A stretch of 64,000 nt of DNA from an uncultured Collinsella sp. (GTDB lineage Bacteria; Actinomycetota; Coriobacteriia; Coriobacteriales; Coriobacteriaceae), in contig CABVDJ010000003.1 of assembly GCA_902497025.1 (NCBI GenBank), positions 62,001 through 126,000 on the forward strand, read 5' to 3'. A program made the translations under genes and the position numbers. Shown one piece after another: positions 8,217 to 15,498 of this stretch (position 1 is its first letter; every line of letters starts with the position of its first letter). Under the pieces are notes generated by a model. That model was not told the origin of the DNA. It worked only from the letters and a program-made list of their open reading frames with translations, and did no database searches.

Positions 8217-9308
8217 ATGGGTCTGATTCAAAAGAAGGACGAGAAGGACGAGATCGACGGCATCCAGATCATCGAGCGCGGCGAGGGCCCCGACGGTGAC
8301 GAGGAAGAGAAGATCGACTTGGTCGCCGGTACGTCTGCCGAGCACATTGCCGCCGGTACGACCGCCGAGGAAGAGGACGCCCGCCTGGAGGCTCAGATTG
8401 CCGCGGACGCTGCCGACGAGAACCTCATGCCCGAGCCGCAGGACGAGGACGACGACGCCGATGCCGACGAGGACGACCACGCCTCCAAGCAAAAGAAGAC
8501 GATGATTGCCGCCTTTGTGGTCGCCGTCGTGATCGCTGCTGTGGTGGGCTTCTTTGTGGGCAATGGCGGCTTTGGCGGCAAGGGCGTTGGCTCTTCGACC
8601 CTCACCGAGGACCAGCTCGATTCGACCGTGGCAAGCTACAGCTACAACGGCAAGAAGAGTGACATCACCGCGCGCGAGGCCATCGAGAGCCAGTACAGCC
8701 TCGACACCGTTAAGGGCGACGACGGCAACTACGCCGCTCCGTCTGCTGACGTTATCCTGTCCTACGTGCGCAACCAGATTCTGCTGGACGCTGCCGAGGA
8801 CGAGGGCATTACCGTCTCTTCCAAGGAGATGAAGCAGTACGCCGAGGATTCCATCGGCACCTCCGACTACAAGACCATGGCCACGCAGTATGGCGTGTCC
8901 AAGGACCAGGCCAAGCAGATCGTCCGCCAGTCCGCGACGCTGCAGAAGCTCTACAAGAAGAAGGTGGGCGACACCTCCGCGAGCATGCCGACTGCCCCGA
9001 CCGAGCCTGCCGATGGCAACGAGGAGACCGCGAGCAAGGATTACGCCGACTACATCATCAACCTTGCCGGTGACGAGTGGGATAGCTCGAAGGGCACCTG
9101 GAAGGACGAGGACAGCACCTACGCCAAGGCCTTCGCCGACGACGCCTTTACCGCCGATAGCGCCACCTACAAGCAGGCCATGACCGCCTACTACACCGCC
9201 TATCAGCAGTATTCCTCCCAGGCCTCGAGCGCCAGCTCCAAGTGGACCGAGTACGCCAACGGCCTGTACGCCAAGGCCAACATCAGCATCTACGGCCTGT
9301 TTGCGTAA
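8217..9308 (+). CDS. Membrane-anchored SurA-N-like protein with acidic cytoplasmic region
   Basis: The protein has 363 residues. Residues ~1-95 are very acidic (DEDDDADADEDDHA), followed by a single membrane helix (~98-120, TMIAAFVVAVVIAAVVGFFV). The extracytoplasmic part has a SurA/trigger-factor-like helical pattern (VILSYVRNQILLDAAEDEGITVSSKEM, then YGVSKDQAKQIVRQSATLQKLYKKK). It lacks a visible PPIase (rotamase) domain. This suggests an extracytoplasmic chaperone-like protein, which is inference. ATG has AAGGAG upstream and the transcript ends at a strong terminator. Confidence 0.7.
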   Translation: MGLIQKKDEKDEIDGIQIIERGEGPDGDEEEKIDLVAGTSAEHIAAGTTAEEEDARLEAQIAADAADENLMPEPQDEDDDADADEDDHASKQKKTMIAAFVVAVVIAAVVGFFVGNGGFGGKGVGSSTLTEDQLDSTVASYSYNGKKSDITAREAIESQYSLDTVKGDDGNYAAPSADVILSYVRNQILLDAAEDEGITVSSKEMKQYAEDSIGTSDYKTMATQYGVSKDQAKQIVRQSATLQKLYKKKVGDTSASMPTAPTEPADGNEETASKDYADYIINLAGDEWDSSKGTWKDEDSTYAKAFADDAFTADSATYKQAMTAYYTAYQQYSSQASSASSKWTEYANGLYAKANISIYGLFA

Positions 9309-9350
9309 AGGTTTGCCTGAGCTGCTTAGCGCGTAGCCAATCAATCTGGT

Positions 9351-9389
9351 AAAGCCCGCTAGAACGGACATTGTTCTAGCGGGCTTTTT
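9351..9389 (+). terminator. Rho-independent terminator
   Basis: The stem AAAGCCCGCTAGAAC/GTTCTAGCGGGCTTT is followed by T residues, directly after the SurA-like gene. Confidence 0.85.
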
Positions 9390-9423
9390 GCGTTGAGGGT
9401 AACGGTGGCTTGCTAATTGATAA

Positions 9424-9600
9424 TTACCCTTTAAGCCCAAAGAGGCTATCGATCGCGCGGCGGCGCTCGGCCCCGCCCAGCTTCGCCATGTCCCGTTTGA
9501 AGGTGGTTACCAGATCCTCGGCGTTCACGCTGCCCCGTCCGTCGCGGTCTACGGGGCTAACGATATGGCGCCATGGGGACACTCGTATGTCAATTCTGGT
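9424..9600 (-). pseudogene. C-terminal gene fragment in left arm of inverted repeat
   Basis: The minus strand is open for 59 codons without a start. It ends in a stop at 9424-9426 and contains VDRDGRGSVNAEDLV. The 12-residue DRDGRGSVNAED loosely fits an EF-hand/dockerin loop, but that is only a resemblance. The same peptide, diverging after about 35 residues, occurs on the plus strand at 10667-10807. I cannot name the parent gene. Confidence 0.45.
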
Positions 9601-9613
9601 CTAACAGAGCCAA
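9506..9613. repeat. Left arm of 108-bp inverted repeat
   Basis: This segment is about 95% identical (around five mismatches) to the reverse complement of 10654-10761. The arms bracket a roughly 1.04-kb segment with two genes and read outward as gene fragments. Confidence 0.85.
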
Positions 9614-9719
9614 AAGAAATATAACCTGCTGCAGCAATTGACTTGCTAAGGGCTCGAGTTGGTTATATAAATCTAAACTAGTCACAATATACAAATACTG
9701 AGAGATGTTGGGGATATAG

Positions 9720-10229
9720 ATGAAAAGATCTAAGAGTTTTCTTTTGTTAGTAATGATGCTGCTCGGACTGTTCTGTCTGAGCAGCCCTTCTTGGGCCGAG
9801 GCTGCCTGTCCTGAAGGTGAGCCTCAGCAGTCTTATACGGGCAGCCTGCTGATAACCGCTAAGGAGGGCGATGCCGACTCTCAGTCTGGGGTAAATCCCC
9901 TTGCCACTTTTGAGGGGGACGGCGGAACGGTCAAGCTCGACCATATCGGAAGCGGGATTTTGAGGTGGCAAGTTCTTCCGGACAAAATTGCCAACGACCC
10001 CTTTTCTTTCGCTGGAACGATATATCTATACAAGGTTGTGAGCGGAAAACAAAAATACGTCGATTGCTATCCGACAAACGGTTCAGGAATTGCCTTCACC
10101 GGCATTTCGGGGCAGATTGATACGCATGTACGGAAAGGAACCTATGTGGTGCGTTGGGTTGGAGCTGCTGCAGGCCCGATATGGATTGCCGTCTTGCGCC
10201 CCGATGTCCAAATAGGTTTCTCCCTTTAG
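9720..10229 (+). CDS. Secreted hypothetical protein
   Basis: The protein has 169 residues. A clear Sec signal peptide (basic MKRSKS, hydrophobic FLLLVMMLLGLFCL, likely cleavage after SWA) precedes a mature domain rich in Gly and beta-strand-like residues. Two mature cysteines are present (ACPEG and VDCYP). The family is not recognised. Its base composition is lower in GC than its neighbours and it lies inside the inverted-repeat island, so transfer is plausible. It is followed 14 nt later by a second small gene. Confidence 0.65.
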   Translation: MKRSKSFLLLVMMLLGLFCLSSPSWAEAACPEGEPQQSYTGSLLITAKEGDADSQSGVNPLATFEGDGGTVKLDHIGSGILRWQVLPDKIANDPFSFAGTIYLYKVVSGKQKYVDCYPTNGSGIAFTGISGQIDTHVRKGTYVVRWVGAAAGPIWIAVLRPDVQIGFSL

Positions 10230-10243
10230 TCGGGAGGTCACTT

Positions 10244-10609
10244 GTGGACACCATATATGACGGGGATGATTGGGTCGAACATTATACTTGGCGCCTGGTC
10301 GGCTCGAATGACGATGGGGATGTGGTGTTTGATGGGCTATGCCCAAAGCATCTCCATCCTTTTGTCTCATCGTTAATTGAGAGTTCCGCTCGTGTTGCCC
10401 CTTACAGCTCGGCATCGCTTAATGATGCGGACGTTCTTAAAATCATAAATGACTCTATTGACGAGGGTATGATGAGCAGCTTGCTGTTTTCTCGCCTTGT
10501 GGGGCTAGATGAGGCTAGCTCAAAACGACTGCTTGCGGGTGAAAAGGTGGAGCTCGCCTATCATTCGATGGTTTCAATCCTGCGGCTGGCCGATGCTCTT
10601 CGAAAATAA
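10244..10609 (+). CDS. Small protein with possible C-terminal XRE-like helix-turn-helix
   Basis: The protein has 121 residues from GTG 10244, chosen because GGGAGG lies 6 nt upstream; the frame is open further upstream but overlaps the previous gene. Residues ~70-121 (LFSRLVGLDEASSKRLLAG...MVSILRLADALRK) have the spacing of an XRE/Cro helix-turn-helix with weak identity. It could be an antitoxin- or regulator-like partner of the secreted protein. That is speculation from position. Confidence 0.55.
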   Translation: MDTIYDGDDWVEHYTWRLVGSNDDGDVVFDGLCPKHLHPFVSSLIESSARVAPYSSASLNDADVLKIINDSIDEGMMSSLLFSRLVGLDEASSKRLLAGEKVELAYHSMVSILRLADALRK

Positions 10610-10611
10610 AT

Positions 10612-10651
10612 AAAAACGGGACAAGTGGGCTACATCACTTGTCCCGTTTTT
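10612..10651. terminator. Bidirectional terminator
   Basis: A perfect 16-bp stem begins AAAAACGGGACAAGTG and ends with the matching arm and five T residues. It closes the island's two-gene transcript just before the right repeat arm. Confidence 0.85.
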
Positions 10652-10653
10652 AA

Positions 10654-10761
10654 TTGGCTCTGTTAGGCCAGAATTGACATACGAGTGTCCCCATGGTGCC
10701 ATATCGTTAGCCTCGTAGACCGCGACGGACGGGGCAGCATGAACGCCGAGGACCTGGTAAC
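10654..10761. repeat. Right arm of 108-bp inverted repeat
   Basis: This is the reverse-complement partner of 9506-9613. The homology stops after GACCTGGTAAC; beyond it the sequence runs into the PTS regulatory region. Confidence 0.85.
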
Positions 10762-10807
10762 TTTCCTCAATTCATCTGGGAAAACGGCTGAAAACGATTG
10801 TAAATGA
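10667..10807 (+). pseudogene. C-terminal gene fragment in right arm of inverted repeat
   Basis: An open stretch of 46 codons without a start codon encodes VDRDGRGSMNAEDLV, matching the left-arm fragment, then a different tail (TFLNSSGKTAENDCK). It is probably a recombination relic. Confidence 0.45.
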
Positions 10808-10834
10808 CCGGTGAACGGTCAAAAACTACCGTTC
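10792..10834 (+). promoter_or_regulatory. 21-bp direct-repeat box (site 1) with added inverted half-site
   Basis: AAACGA (10792-10797) and GAACGG (10813-10818) lie 21 bp apart start to start. An inverted CCGTTC follows at 10829-10834, making GTGAACGGT/ACCGTTCAC a palindrome. The site lies upstream of the amino-sugar PTS operon. Confidence 0.6.
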
Positions 10835-11029
10835 ACCGATATTTTCGAAACTGGTTCTAACTGGTATTAAGTCAAAAAGACCAATTCACAAATCTTCATA
10901 ATGACCTGCAATTTTTCTACACGCTATTTTTGCCGCTCTGCGTTGTTTAGACGCAAAGAAAGTTCCGATCTTTCGCCCAATCATTTCGAAACGGTTTCAA
11001 AACCGCAGGTAGAAGTGTTAACGAGCGGT

Positions 11030-11056
11030 AAACGGTCGATTTTTTGCCGTGAGCGG
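11030..11056 (+). promoter_or_regulatory. 21-bp direct-repeat box (site 2)
   Basis: AAACGG (11030-11035) and GAGCGG (11051-11056) are separated by 15 bp. The site is 205 bp upstream of the PTS EIIA gene. An extra GAGCGG at 11023 and a GAAACGGTTTC palindrome near 10988 are adjacent. Confidence 0.6.
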
Positions 11057-11131
11057 TGCAAAAACGTTTTACTGTATGAATCAACGAAAGCGACCTCTTC
11101 TGTGGTGATATAGTGACAACAACACGTCACG

Positions 11132-11161
11132 TGGTTACTACCAGTTGAGAGACCACTGGTC
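11132..11161. promoter_or_regulatory. Likely GntR operator of the amino-sugar PTS operon
   Basis: TGGTTACTACCA (11132-11143) recurs exactly at 15425-15436 before agaS. A second dyad, GACCACTGGTC, follows at 11151-11161. HutC-type GntR regulators of amino-sugar genes bind TGGT-N4-ACCA-like sites, and such a regulator is encoded at 14653. Confidence 0.65.
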
Positions 11162-11260
11162 TTCAAAGAACGCTTTCCAAGAAGCTTTAAGGGCACCCGC
11201 CCGCTGGCTTCCGAAAACCATCGAACTCAGATCGTACACACCTTCGGAAGGGAAATTTGA

Positions 11261-11704
11261 ATGGTTGGCTTTATTCTTACCGGTCATGGACAGTTCGCCC
11301 CCGGCCTTGCAAGCGCTATCGCTATGGTCGCTGGCGACCAGCCCGCTTTTACCGTCGTTCCTTTTGAGGGCGACCAGGCTGCCTCCTACGGTGAGGATCT
11401 CCGCGCCGCCATCATCGCCATGCGCGAGGAGTGCGATGGCGTGCTCGTCTTTACCGACCTGCTCGGTGGTACCCCCTTCAATCAGTCGATGATGATTGCC
11501 CAGGATGTCGACAACGTCGAGATCCTGACCGGCACCAACCTTCCCATGGTTATTGAGCTTCTGTTCCTTCGCGGCAACGCCACGCTCGCCGAGCTTAGCG
11601 AGCAGGCAGTGACCGTTGGCCAGACAGGCATCACCGCCCAGACGGTCGCCTCCGTCGCTGGTGCCGAGGAAGAGGATATCTTCGGCGACGAGGACGGCAT
11701 CTAA
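11261..11704 (+). CDS. PTS mannose-family EIIA component (GalNAc/galacto-N-biose type)
   Basis: The protein has 147 residues. It begins VGFILTGHGQFAPGLASAI; the His in TGHG is the residue phosphorylated by HPr in EIIA-Man proteins. The DLLGGTPFNQS motif is also present. An acidic tail (EEEDIFGDEDGI) extends past the usual end. It accepts phosphate from HPr and passes it to the EIIB at 12022. It is first in the operon EIIA-yajC-EIIB-EIIC-EIID, and its stop overlaps the yajC start. The GntR, AgaS and NagA genes downstream point to N-acetylgalactosamine or galacto-N-biose as substrate. Confidence 0.9.
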   Translation: MVGFILTGHGQFAPGLASAIAMVAGDQPAFTVVPFEGDQAASYGEDLRAAIIAMREECDGVLVFTDLLGGTPFNQSMMIAQDVDNVEILTGTNLPMVIELLFLRGNATLAELSEQAVTVGQTGITAQTVASVAGAEEEDIFGDEDGI

Positions 11705-11985
11705 TGGCCGATTTCGGAGCCAGCGTACTGAGCTCCTCGGTCGCTCTTTTGGGTCTGCTCGTCATCATGGGTGTGATTTACACCATCTGGTCTCAGATCA
11801 ACATGAAGAAGAAGCAGAAGTACTTCAAAGAGCTGCACACCGAGCTCAAGCCGGGTCAGGAGGTCCTTTTCGCCGGCGGTATCTACGGAACCGTCAAGGG
11901 CATCGAAGGCGATAAGGTCCAAATCAAAGTCCGATCCGGTGCCGTCGTAGATGTTTCGCGTTACGCGATTCAGGAGATCAAGTAA
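11704..11985 (+). CDS. yajC: YajC-like preprotein translocase subunit inside PTS operon
   Basis: The protein has 93 residues. One N-terminal membrane helix (VALLGLLVIMGVIYTIW) is followed by the YajC domain (KKKQKYFKELHTELKPGQEVLFAGGIYGTVKGI...VDVSRYAIQEI). YajC normally accompanies SecDF. Here its ATG overlaps the EIIA stop by one base and no secD or secF is nearby, so it is translationally coupled to sugar-transport genes. It may help insert or stabilise EIIC/EIID; that is inference. Confidence 0.85.
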   Translation: MADFGASVLSSSVALLGLLVIMGVIYTIWSQINMKKKQKYFKELHTELKPGQEVLFAGGIYGTVKGIEGDKVQIKVRSGAVVDVSRYAIQEIK

Positions 11986-12021
11986 CTGTCGTCAGCAATC
12001 AACGAAAGGAAGCTGATCAAC

Positions 12022-12504
12022 ATGGCAGAACCCAACATTCTTCTTACCCGCATCGATAACCGACTGGTTCATGGTCAGGTTGCCACCCAGTGGAACTCCA
12101 CCCTGGGCTCCAACCTCATCCTCGTCGCCAACGACGACGTGTCGACCAACACCATGCGCCAGAACCTCATGAAGATGGCCGCTCCCACCGGCGTCGCTAC
12201 GCGTTTCTTCTCCCTGCAGAAGACCATCGACGTCATCGGCAAGGCGAGCCCGCGCCAGAAGATCTTCATCGTGGCCGAAACACCGGAAGACGTGCTTACG
12301 CTCGTCAAGGGCGGTGTGCCTATAAAGAAGGTAAACATCGGCAACATGCACATGTCGGAAGGAAAGCGCCAAGTCGCCACCTCCGTCGCAGTTAACGACG
12401 AGGATGTCGCTGCGTTTAAAGAGCTGCAGGAATTGGGGGTGGAGTTGGAGATCAGGCGCGTTCCGAGCACGCCTGTTGAGGACACGAGCAAGCTCTTCTC
12501 GTAA
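12022..12504 (+). CDS. PTS mannose/sorbose-family EIIB component
   Basis: The protein has 160 residues. The motif LLTRIDNRLVHGQV contains the phosphorylated His of EIIB-Man/Sor proteins. The rest (TRFFSLQKTIDVI, VKGGVPIKKVNIGNMH) is typical. It receives phosphate from the EIIA at 11261 and phosphorylates the sugar moved by EIIC/EIID. The ribosome site is GAAAGGAAG. A short hairpin (TGTCAGG/CCTGACA, ~12520-12541) lies between this gene and EIIC. An orphan paralogue at 21766 has Tyr in place of the active His. Confidence 0.92.
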   Translation: MAEPNILLTRIDNRLVHGQVATQWNSTLGSNLILVANDDVSTNTMRQNLMKMAAPTGVATRFFSLQKTIDVIGKASPRQKIFIVAETPEDVLTLVKGGVPIKKVNIGNMHMSEGKRQVATSVAVNDEDVAAFKELQELGVELEIRRVPSTPVEDTSKLFS

Positions 12505-12594
12505 TCCTCGTGATCCACGTTGTCAGGAGTGAAACCCTGACATTCTGTACGTGATATCCAAAGTGCGTACATACATTTTGAAAGGAGGAGCAAG

Positions 12595-13395
12595 ATGGAA
12601 TACACGATCTTCCAGGTCGCTCTGGTCTTCATCGTCACGTTCGTCGCGGCAATCGACCAGTTTAACTTCCTCGAGTCTCTCTATCAGCCCATCGTCACCG
12701 GCGCCGTCATCGGTCTTATCCTTGGCGACCTCAACACCGGTCTTCTCGTGGGTGGTACTTATCAGCTCATGACGATCGGCAACATGCCGATCGGAGGTGC
12801 TCAGCCGCCTAACGCCGTTATCGGCGGCATCATGGCAGCCATTCTCGCTATCGCTACGGGCCTCGAGCCCAACGCGGCAGTCGGCCTTGCCATTCCGTTC
12901 GCTCTGCTTGGTCAGCTCGGCGTTACCCTGGTCTTCACGCTTATGTCGCCGCTCATGTCCTCCGCGGACAACATGGCTCACAACGCTGACACCAAGGGTA
13001 TCGAGCGTCTGAACTACTTCGCCATGGCTCTGCTCGGCCTGATCTTCGCTGTCGTCGTCACCCTGTTCTTCATCGCTGGCGCTACCATCGGTCAGACCAT
13101 CGCTTCCGCCATCCCGACCTGGCTGCAGACCGGTCTCTCCGCTGCAGGCGGCATGATGCGCTTCGTCGGCTTCGCCGTCCTGCTCAAGGTTATGATGAAC
13201 CGCGATATGTGGGGCTTCTTCCTCATGGGCTTTGGCCTCGCGCTCATCACCGTTGCCAACGATTCTCTGGCAACCCCTGCCCTGCTCATCCTCGCTCTCA
13301 TCGGCTTCGGCATCGCTTTCTGGGACTTCCAGCAGCAGACCGAGCTGAAGGGTGCAGCTGTTTCTGACGGAGGTGACTTCGAAGATGGCATCTAA
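12595..13395 (+). CDS. PTS mannose-family EIIC permease
   Basis: The 266-residue integral membrane protein starts with AAIDQFNFLESLYQPIV-type sequence and the EIIC-Man signature GGTYQLMTIGNMPIGGAQPP. Several hydrophobic helices follow. It pairs with EIID to form the sugar channel. ATG follows AAAGGAGG, and its 3' end overlaps the EIID start by 11 nt, which implies coupled translation. Confidence 0.92.
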   Translation: MEYTIFQVALVFIVTFVAAIDQFNFLESLYQPIVTGAVIGLILGDLNTGLLVGGTYQLMTIGNMPIGGAQPPNAVIGGIMAAILAIATGLEPNAAVGLAIPFALLGQLGVTLVFTLMSPLMSSADNMAHNADTKGIERLNYFAMALLGLIFAVVVTLFFIAGATIGQTIASAIPTWLQTGLSAAGGMMRFVGFAVLLKVMMNRDMWGFFLMGFGLALITVANDSLATPALLILALIGFGIAFWDFQQQTELKGAAVSDGGDFEDGI

Positions 13396-14467
13396 TGAGT
13401 ATGTGATCCCGGAGCACTACGAGGATCTCACTCCTGCTCCGCAGCTCGACCAGAAGACCCTCAACAAGATGGCTTGGCGCTCCTGCTTCCTGCAGGCCTC
13501 GTTCAACTACGAGCGTATGCAGGCTGCTGGCTGGCTCTACTCCATCATCCCCGGTCTGGAGAAGATCCACACCAACAAGAACGACCTCGCGGCTTCCATG
13601 AGCCACAACCTGGAGTTCTTCAACACCCACCCGTTCCTCGTCACCTTTGTTATGGGTATCGTGCTTTCGCTCGAGCAGAACAAGGTTGACATCCCCACGA
13701 TCCGCGCCGTCCGCGTTGCCGCAATGGGCCCGCTCGGTGGTATCGGTGACGCTCTGTTCTGGCTGACGCTCGTGCCTATCACGGCCGGCATCACCTCCAA
13801 CATGGCCATCAACGGCAACGCCGCTGCACCGATCATCTTCCTGGTGATCTTCAACGTCGTCCAGTTCGCTCTGCGCTTCTGGCTCATGAACTGGTCCTAC
13901 AAGCTTGGCACCAGCGCTATTGACGCTCTGACTGCCAACATGCAGGCCTTCACGCGTGCCGCTTCCATCATGGGCGTCTTCGTCGTCGGTTGCCTGGTCG
14001 TCACCATGGGTGGCACCCAGATCAACCTCCAGATCCCCAACGGCACCACCCGTGGCCTCTCCGCTACTACCGTGATCGTCTCCGAGAAGGAGGCCGAGAA
14101 CTTCACCGGTATGGAGGGCATCGATACCGAGACCGCTGAGGCCGGCACCATCGCCATGACCGATGAGGACGGCAACGCCCTCACCGCTTCCGATGCCGAC
14201 GGCAACGCTGTCGAGTGCGGCGTCACCGATCTGGGCAACGGCATGGAGTCCGTTACCTACGGCACCGTCACCGAGGATCCGGTCAACTTCTCCGTTGCCG
14301 ACACCCTCAACACCATCGTCCCGAAGCTCGTCCCGCTTATGCTTACGCTGCTGCTTTACTACATGTTCGCTAAGCACAGCTGGACCCCGACCAAGGGCAT
14401 TCTCCTGCTCTTTGTCCTTGGCATCCTGGGCGCTGGCCCGCTTGGTCTCTGGCCGAGCATCTGGTAA
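13385..14467 (+). CDS. PTS mannose-family EIID component with enlarged external segment
   Basis: The protein has 360 residues; EIID proteins are usually 260-305. The family core is clear: WRSCFLQASFNYERMQAAGW near the start, FFNTHPFLVTFVMGIVLSLEQ, MGPLGGIGDALFW, and a hydrophobic C-terminus ending GPLGLWPSIW. Residues ~212-308 form a long Thr/Glu/Asp/Gly-rich stretch between the last helices that is much larger than in E. coli AgaD. ATG 13385 lies inside the end of EIIC. The extra segment probably sits outside the membrane; its role is unknown. Confidence 0.9.
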   Translation: MASNEYVIPEHYEDLTPAPQLDQKTLNKMAWRSCFLQASFNYERMQAAGWLYSIIPGLEKIHTNKNDLAASMSHNLEFFNTHPFLVTFVMGIVLSLEQNKVDIPTIRAVRVAAMGPLGGIGDALFWLTLVPITAGITSNMAINGNAAAPIIFLVIFNVVQFALRFWLMNWSYKLGTSAIDALTANMQAFTRAASIMGVFVVGCLVVTMGGTQINLQIPNGTTRGLSATTVIVSEKEAENFTGMEGIDTETAEAGTIAMTDEDGNALTASDADGNAVECGVTDLGNGMESVTYGTVTEDPVNFSVADTLNTIVPKLVPLMLTLLLYYMFAKHSWTPTKGILLLFVLGILGAGPLGLWPSIW

Positions 14468-14533
14468 GGCTCTAGCTTGAGGGGTGTGTCCCTACGCGGC
14501 TCACACCCCGACCCCTTAAGCCATGTGTATGTT

Positions 14534-14569
14534 AAAAGCCGCGTGCTCGAAAGAGCGCGCGGCTTTTGT
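14534..14569 (+). terminator. Rho-independent terminator of PTS operon
   Basis: The stem AAAAGCCGCG...CGCGGCTTTT around GCTC/GAGC is followed by T-rich sequence. Confidence 0.8.
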
Positions 14570-14652
14570 TTTCTTGATGATTCGGGTGTTGCGGACTGAT
14601 AATGCTTAACACCCTAGGTAGTTAGCCGAATTCGAGCAAAAGGGAGGATAGG

Positions 14653-15384
14653 ATGGCGATCGGAGCGCGTAAGCAACCGCTGTACGATCAGCTGGTCGAT
14701 ATTCTGACCGAAAAGATTGACCATGAATATCGCGCCGGTGACATGATTCCTTCCGAGCGCGAACTTTCGGAGCGCTATGGTCTCTCGCGCACTACGGTAC
14801 GCCTGGCTCTGCAGGAACTGGAGCGTTTAGGACTGGTGGTTCGGCAGCACGGTCGCGGTACCTTTGTGACCGACCGTTCGGCAAAGGCAACCAATCTTAT
14901 GCAGTCCTACAGCTTTACTGAGCAGATGCGCGCGATGGGTCGCGACCCCGAGACCACGATTCTCGAGTTTTGCGAGATGGAGGCCGATAAGAATCTGGCC
15001 GAGCATATGGGATTGCGTATCGGTGATCGCATTTTTAAGCTTAAGCGCCTTCGTTCTGCCGACAACATGCCCATGATGGTCGAACGCAGCTATCTACCGG
15101 TTCGTCAATTTCTGTCCCTAAAGCGACCGCTGCTGGAGCGTAAGCCGCTTTACGATGTGATTGAGCAAGACTTTCAGCAAAAGATACGTGTGGCCGAAGA
15201 GGAATTCTATGCGAGCATAGCCCGTCCCACCGACGCCCACCTTTTGGGAATTGTCGAGGGCTCGCCCGTGCTCGATTTGGTCCGTACAACGTATAACGAG
15301 TCAAACGAGGTTGTGGAGTATACGCTCTCGGTTGCTCGTGCCGATCAGTTTAAATACAAGGTTTATCACCAGCGCAACGTTTAG
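14653..15384 (+). CDS. GntR/HutC family regulator of amino-sugar genes
   Basis: The protein has 243 residues. The winged helix (YDQLVDILTEKIDHEYRAGDMIPSERELSERY, SRTTVRLALQELERLGLV) occupies residues ~8-75 and the UTRA effector domain (~95-235) follows. HutC-type relatives sense phosphorylated amino sugars. The gene lies between the PTS operon and agaS, both of which carry TGGTTACTACCA in their upstream regions. That makes it the likely repressor of both, comparable to NagR/GnbR/AgaR regulators. Confidence 0.88.
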   Translation: MAIGARKQPLYDQLVDILTEKIDHEYRAGDMIPSERELSERYGLSRTTVRLALQELERLGLVVRQHGRGTFVTDRSAKATNLMQSYSFTEQMRAMGRDPETTILEFCEMEADKNLAEHMGLRIGDRIFKLKRLRSADNMPMMVERSYLPVRQFLSLKRPLLERKPLYDVIEQDFQQKIRVAEEEFYASIARPTDAHLLGIVEGSPVLDLVRTTYNESNEVVEYTLSVARADQFKYKVYHQRNV

Positions 15385-15424
15385 CGCCTCCAGTGTTTTC
15401 ATGTGATGATTCTTTGCATTTAAC

Positions 15425-15459
15425 TGGTTACTACCAGATAACCAACCGAAGTGTATAAT
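15425..15459 (+). promoter_or_regulatory. agaS promoter with GntR operator
   Basis: TATAAT at 15454-15459 is preceded by TGGTTACTACCA at 15425-15436, which covers the -35 region. Binding would block RNA polymerase. It is identical to the dyad before the PTS operon. Confidence 0.65.
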
Positions 15460-15498
15460 TGCACGTCAGAGGATTACTTCTAGAGAGAGGTATTAGAA

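Noticed and set aside
9424..9600. Dockerin or EF-hand protein
   Set aside because: Only one loop-like 12-residue match in a truncated fragment; too little to assign a family.
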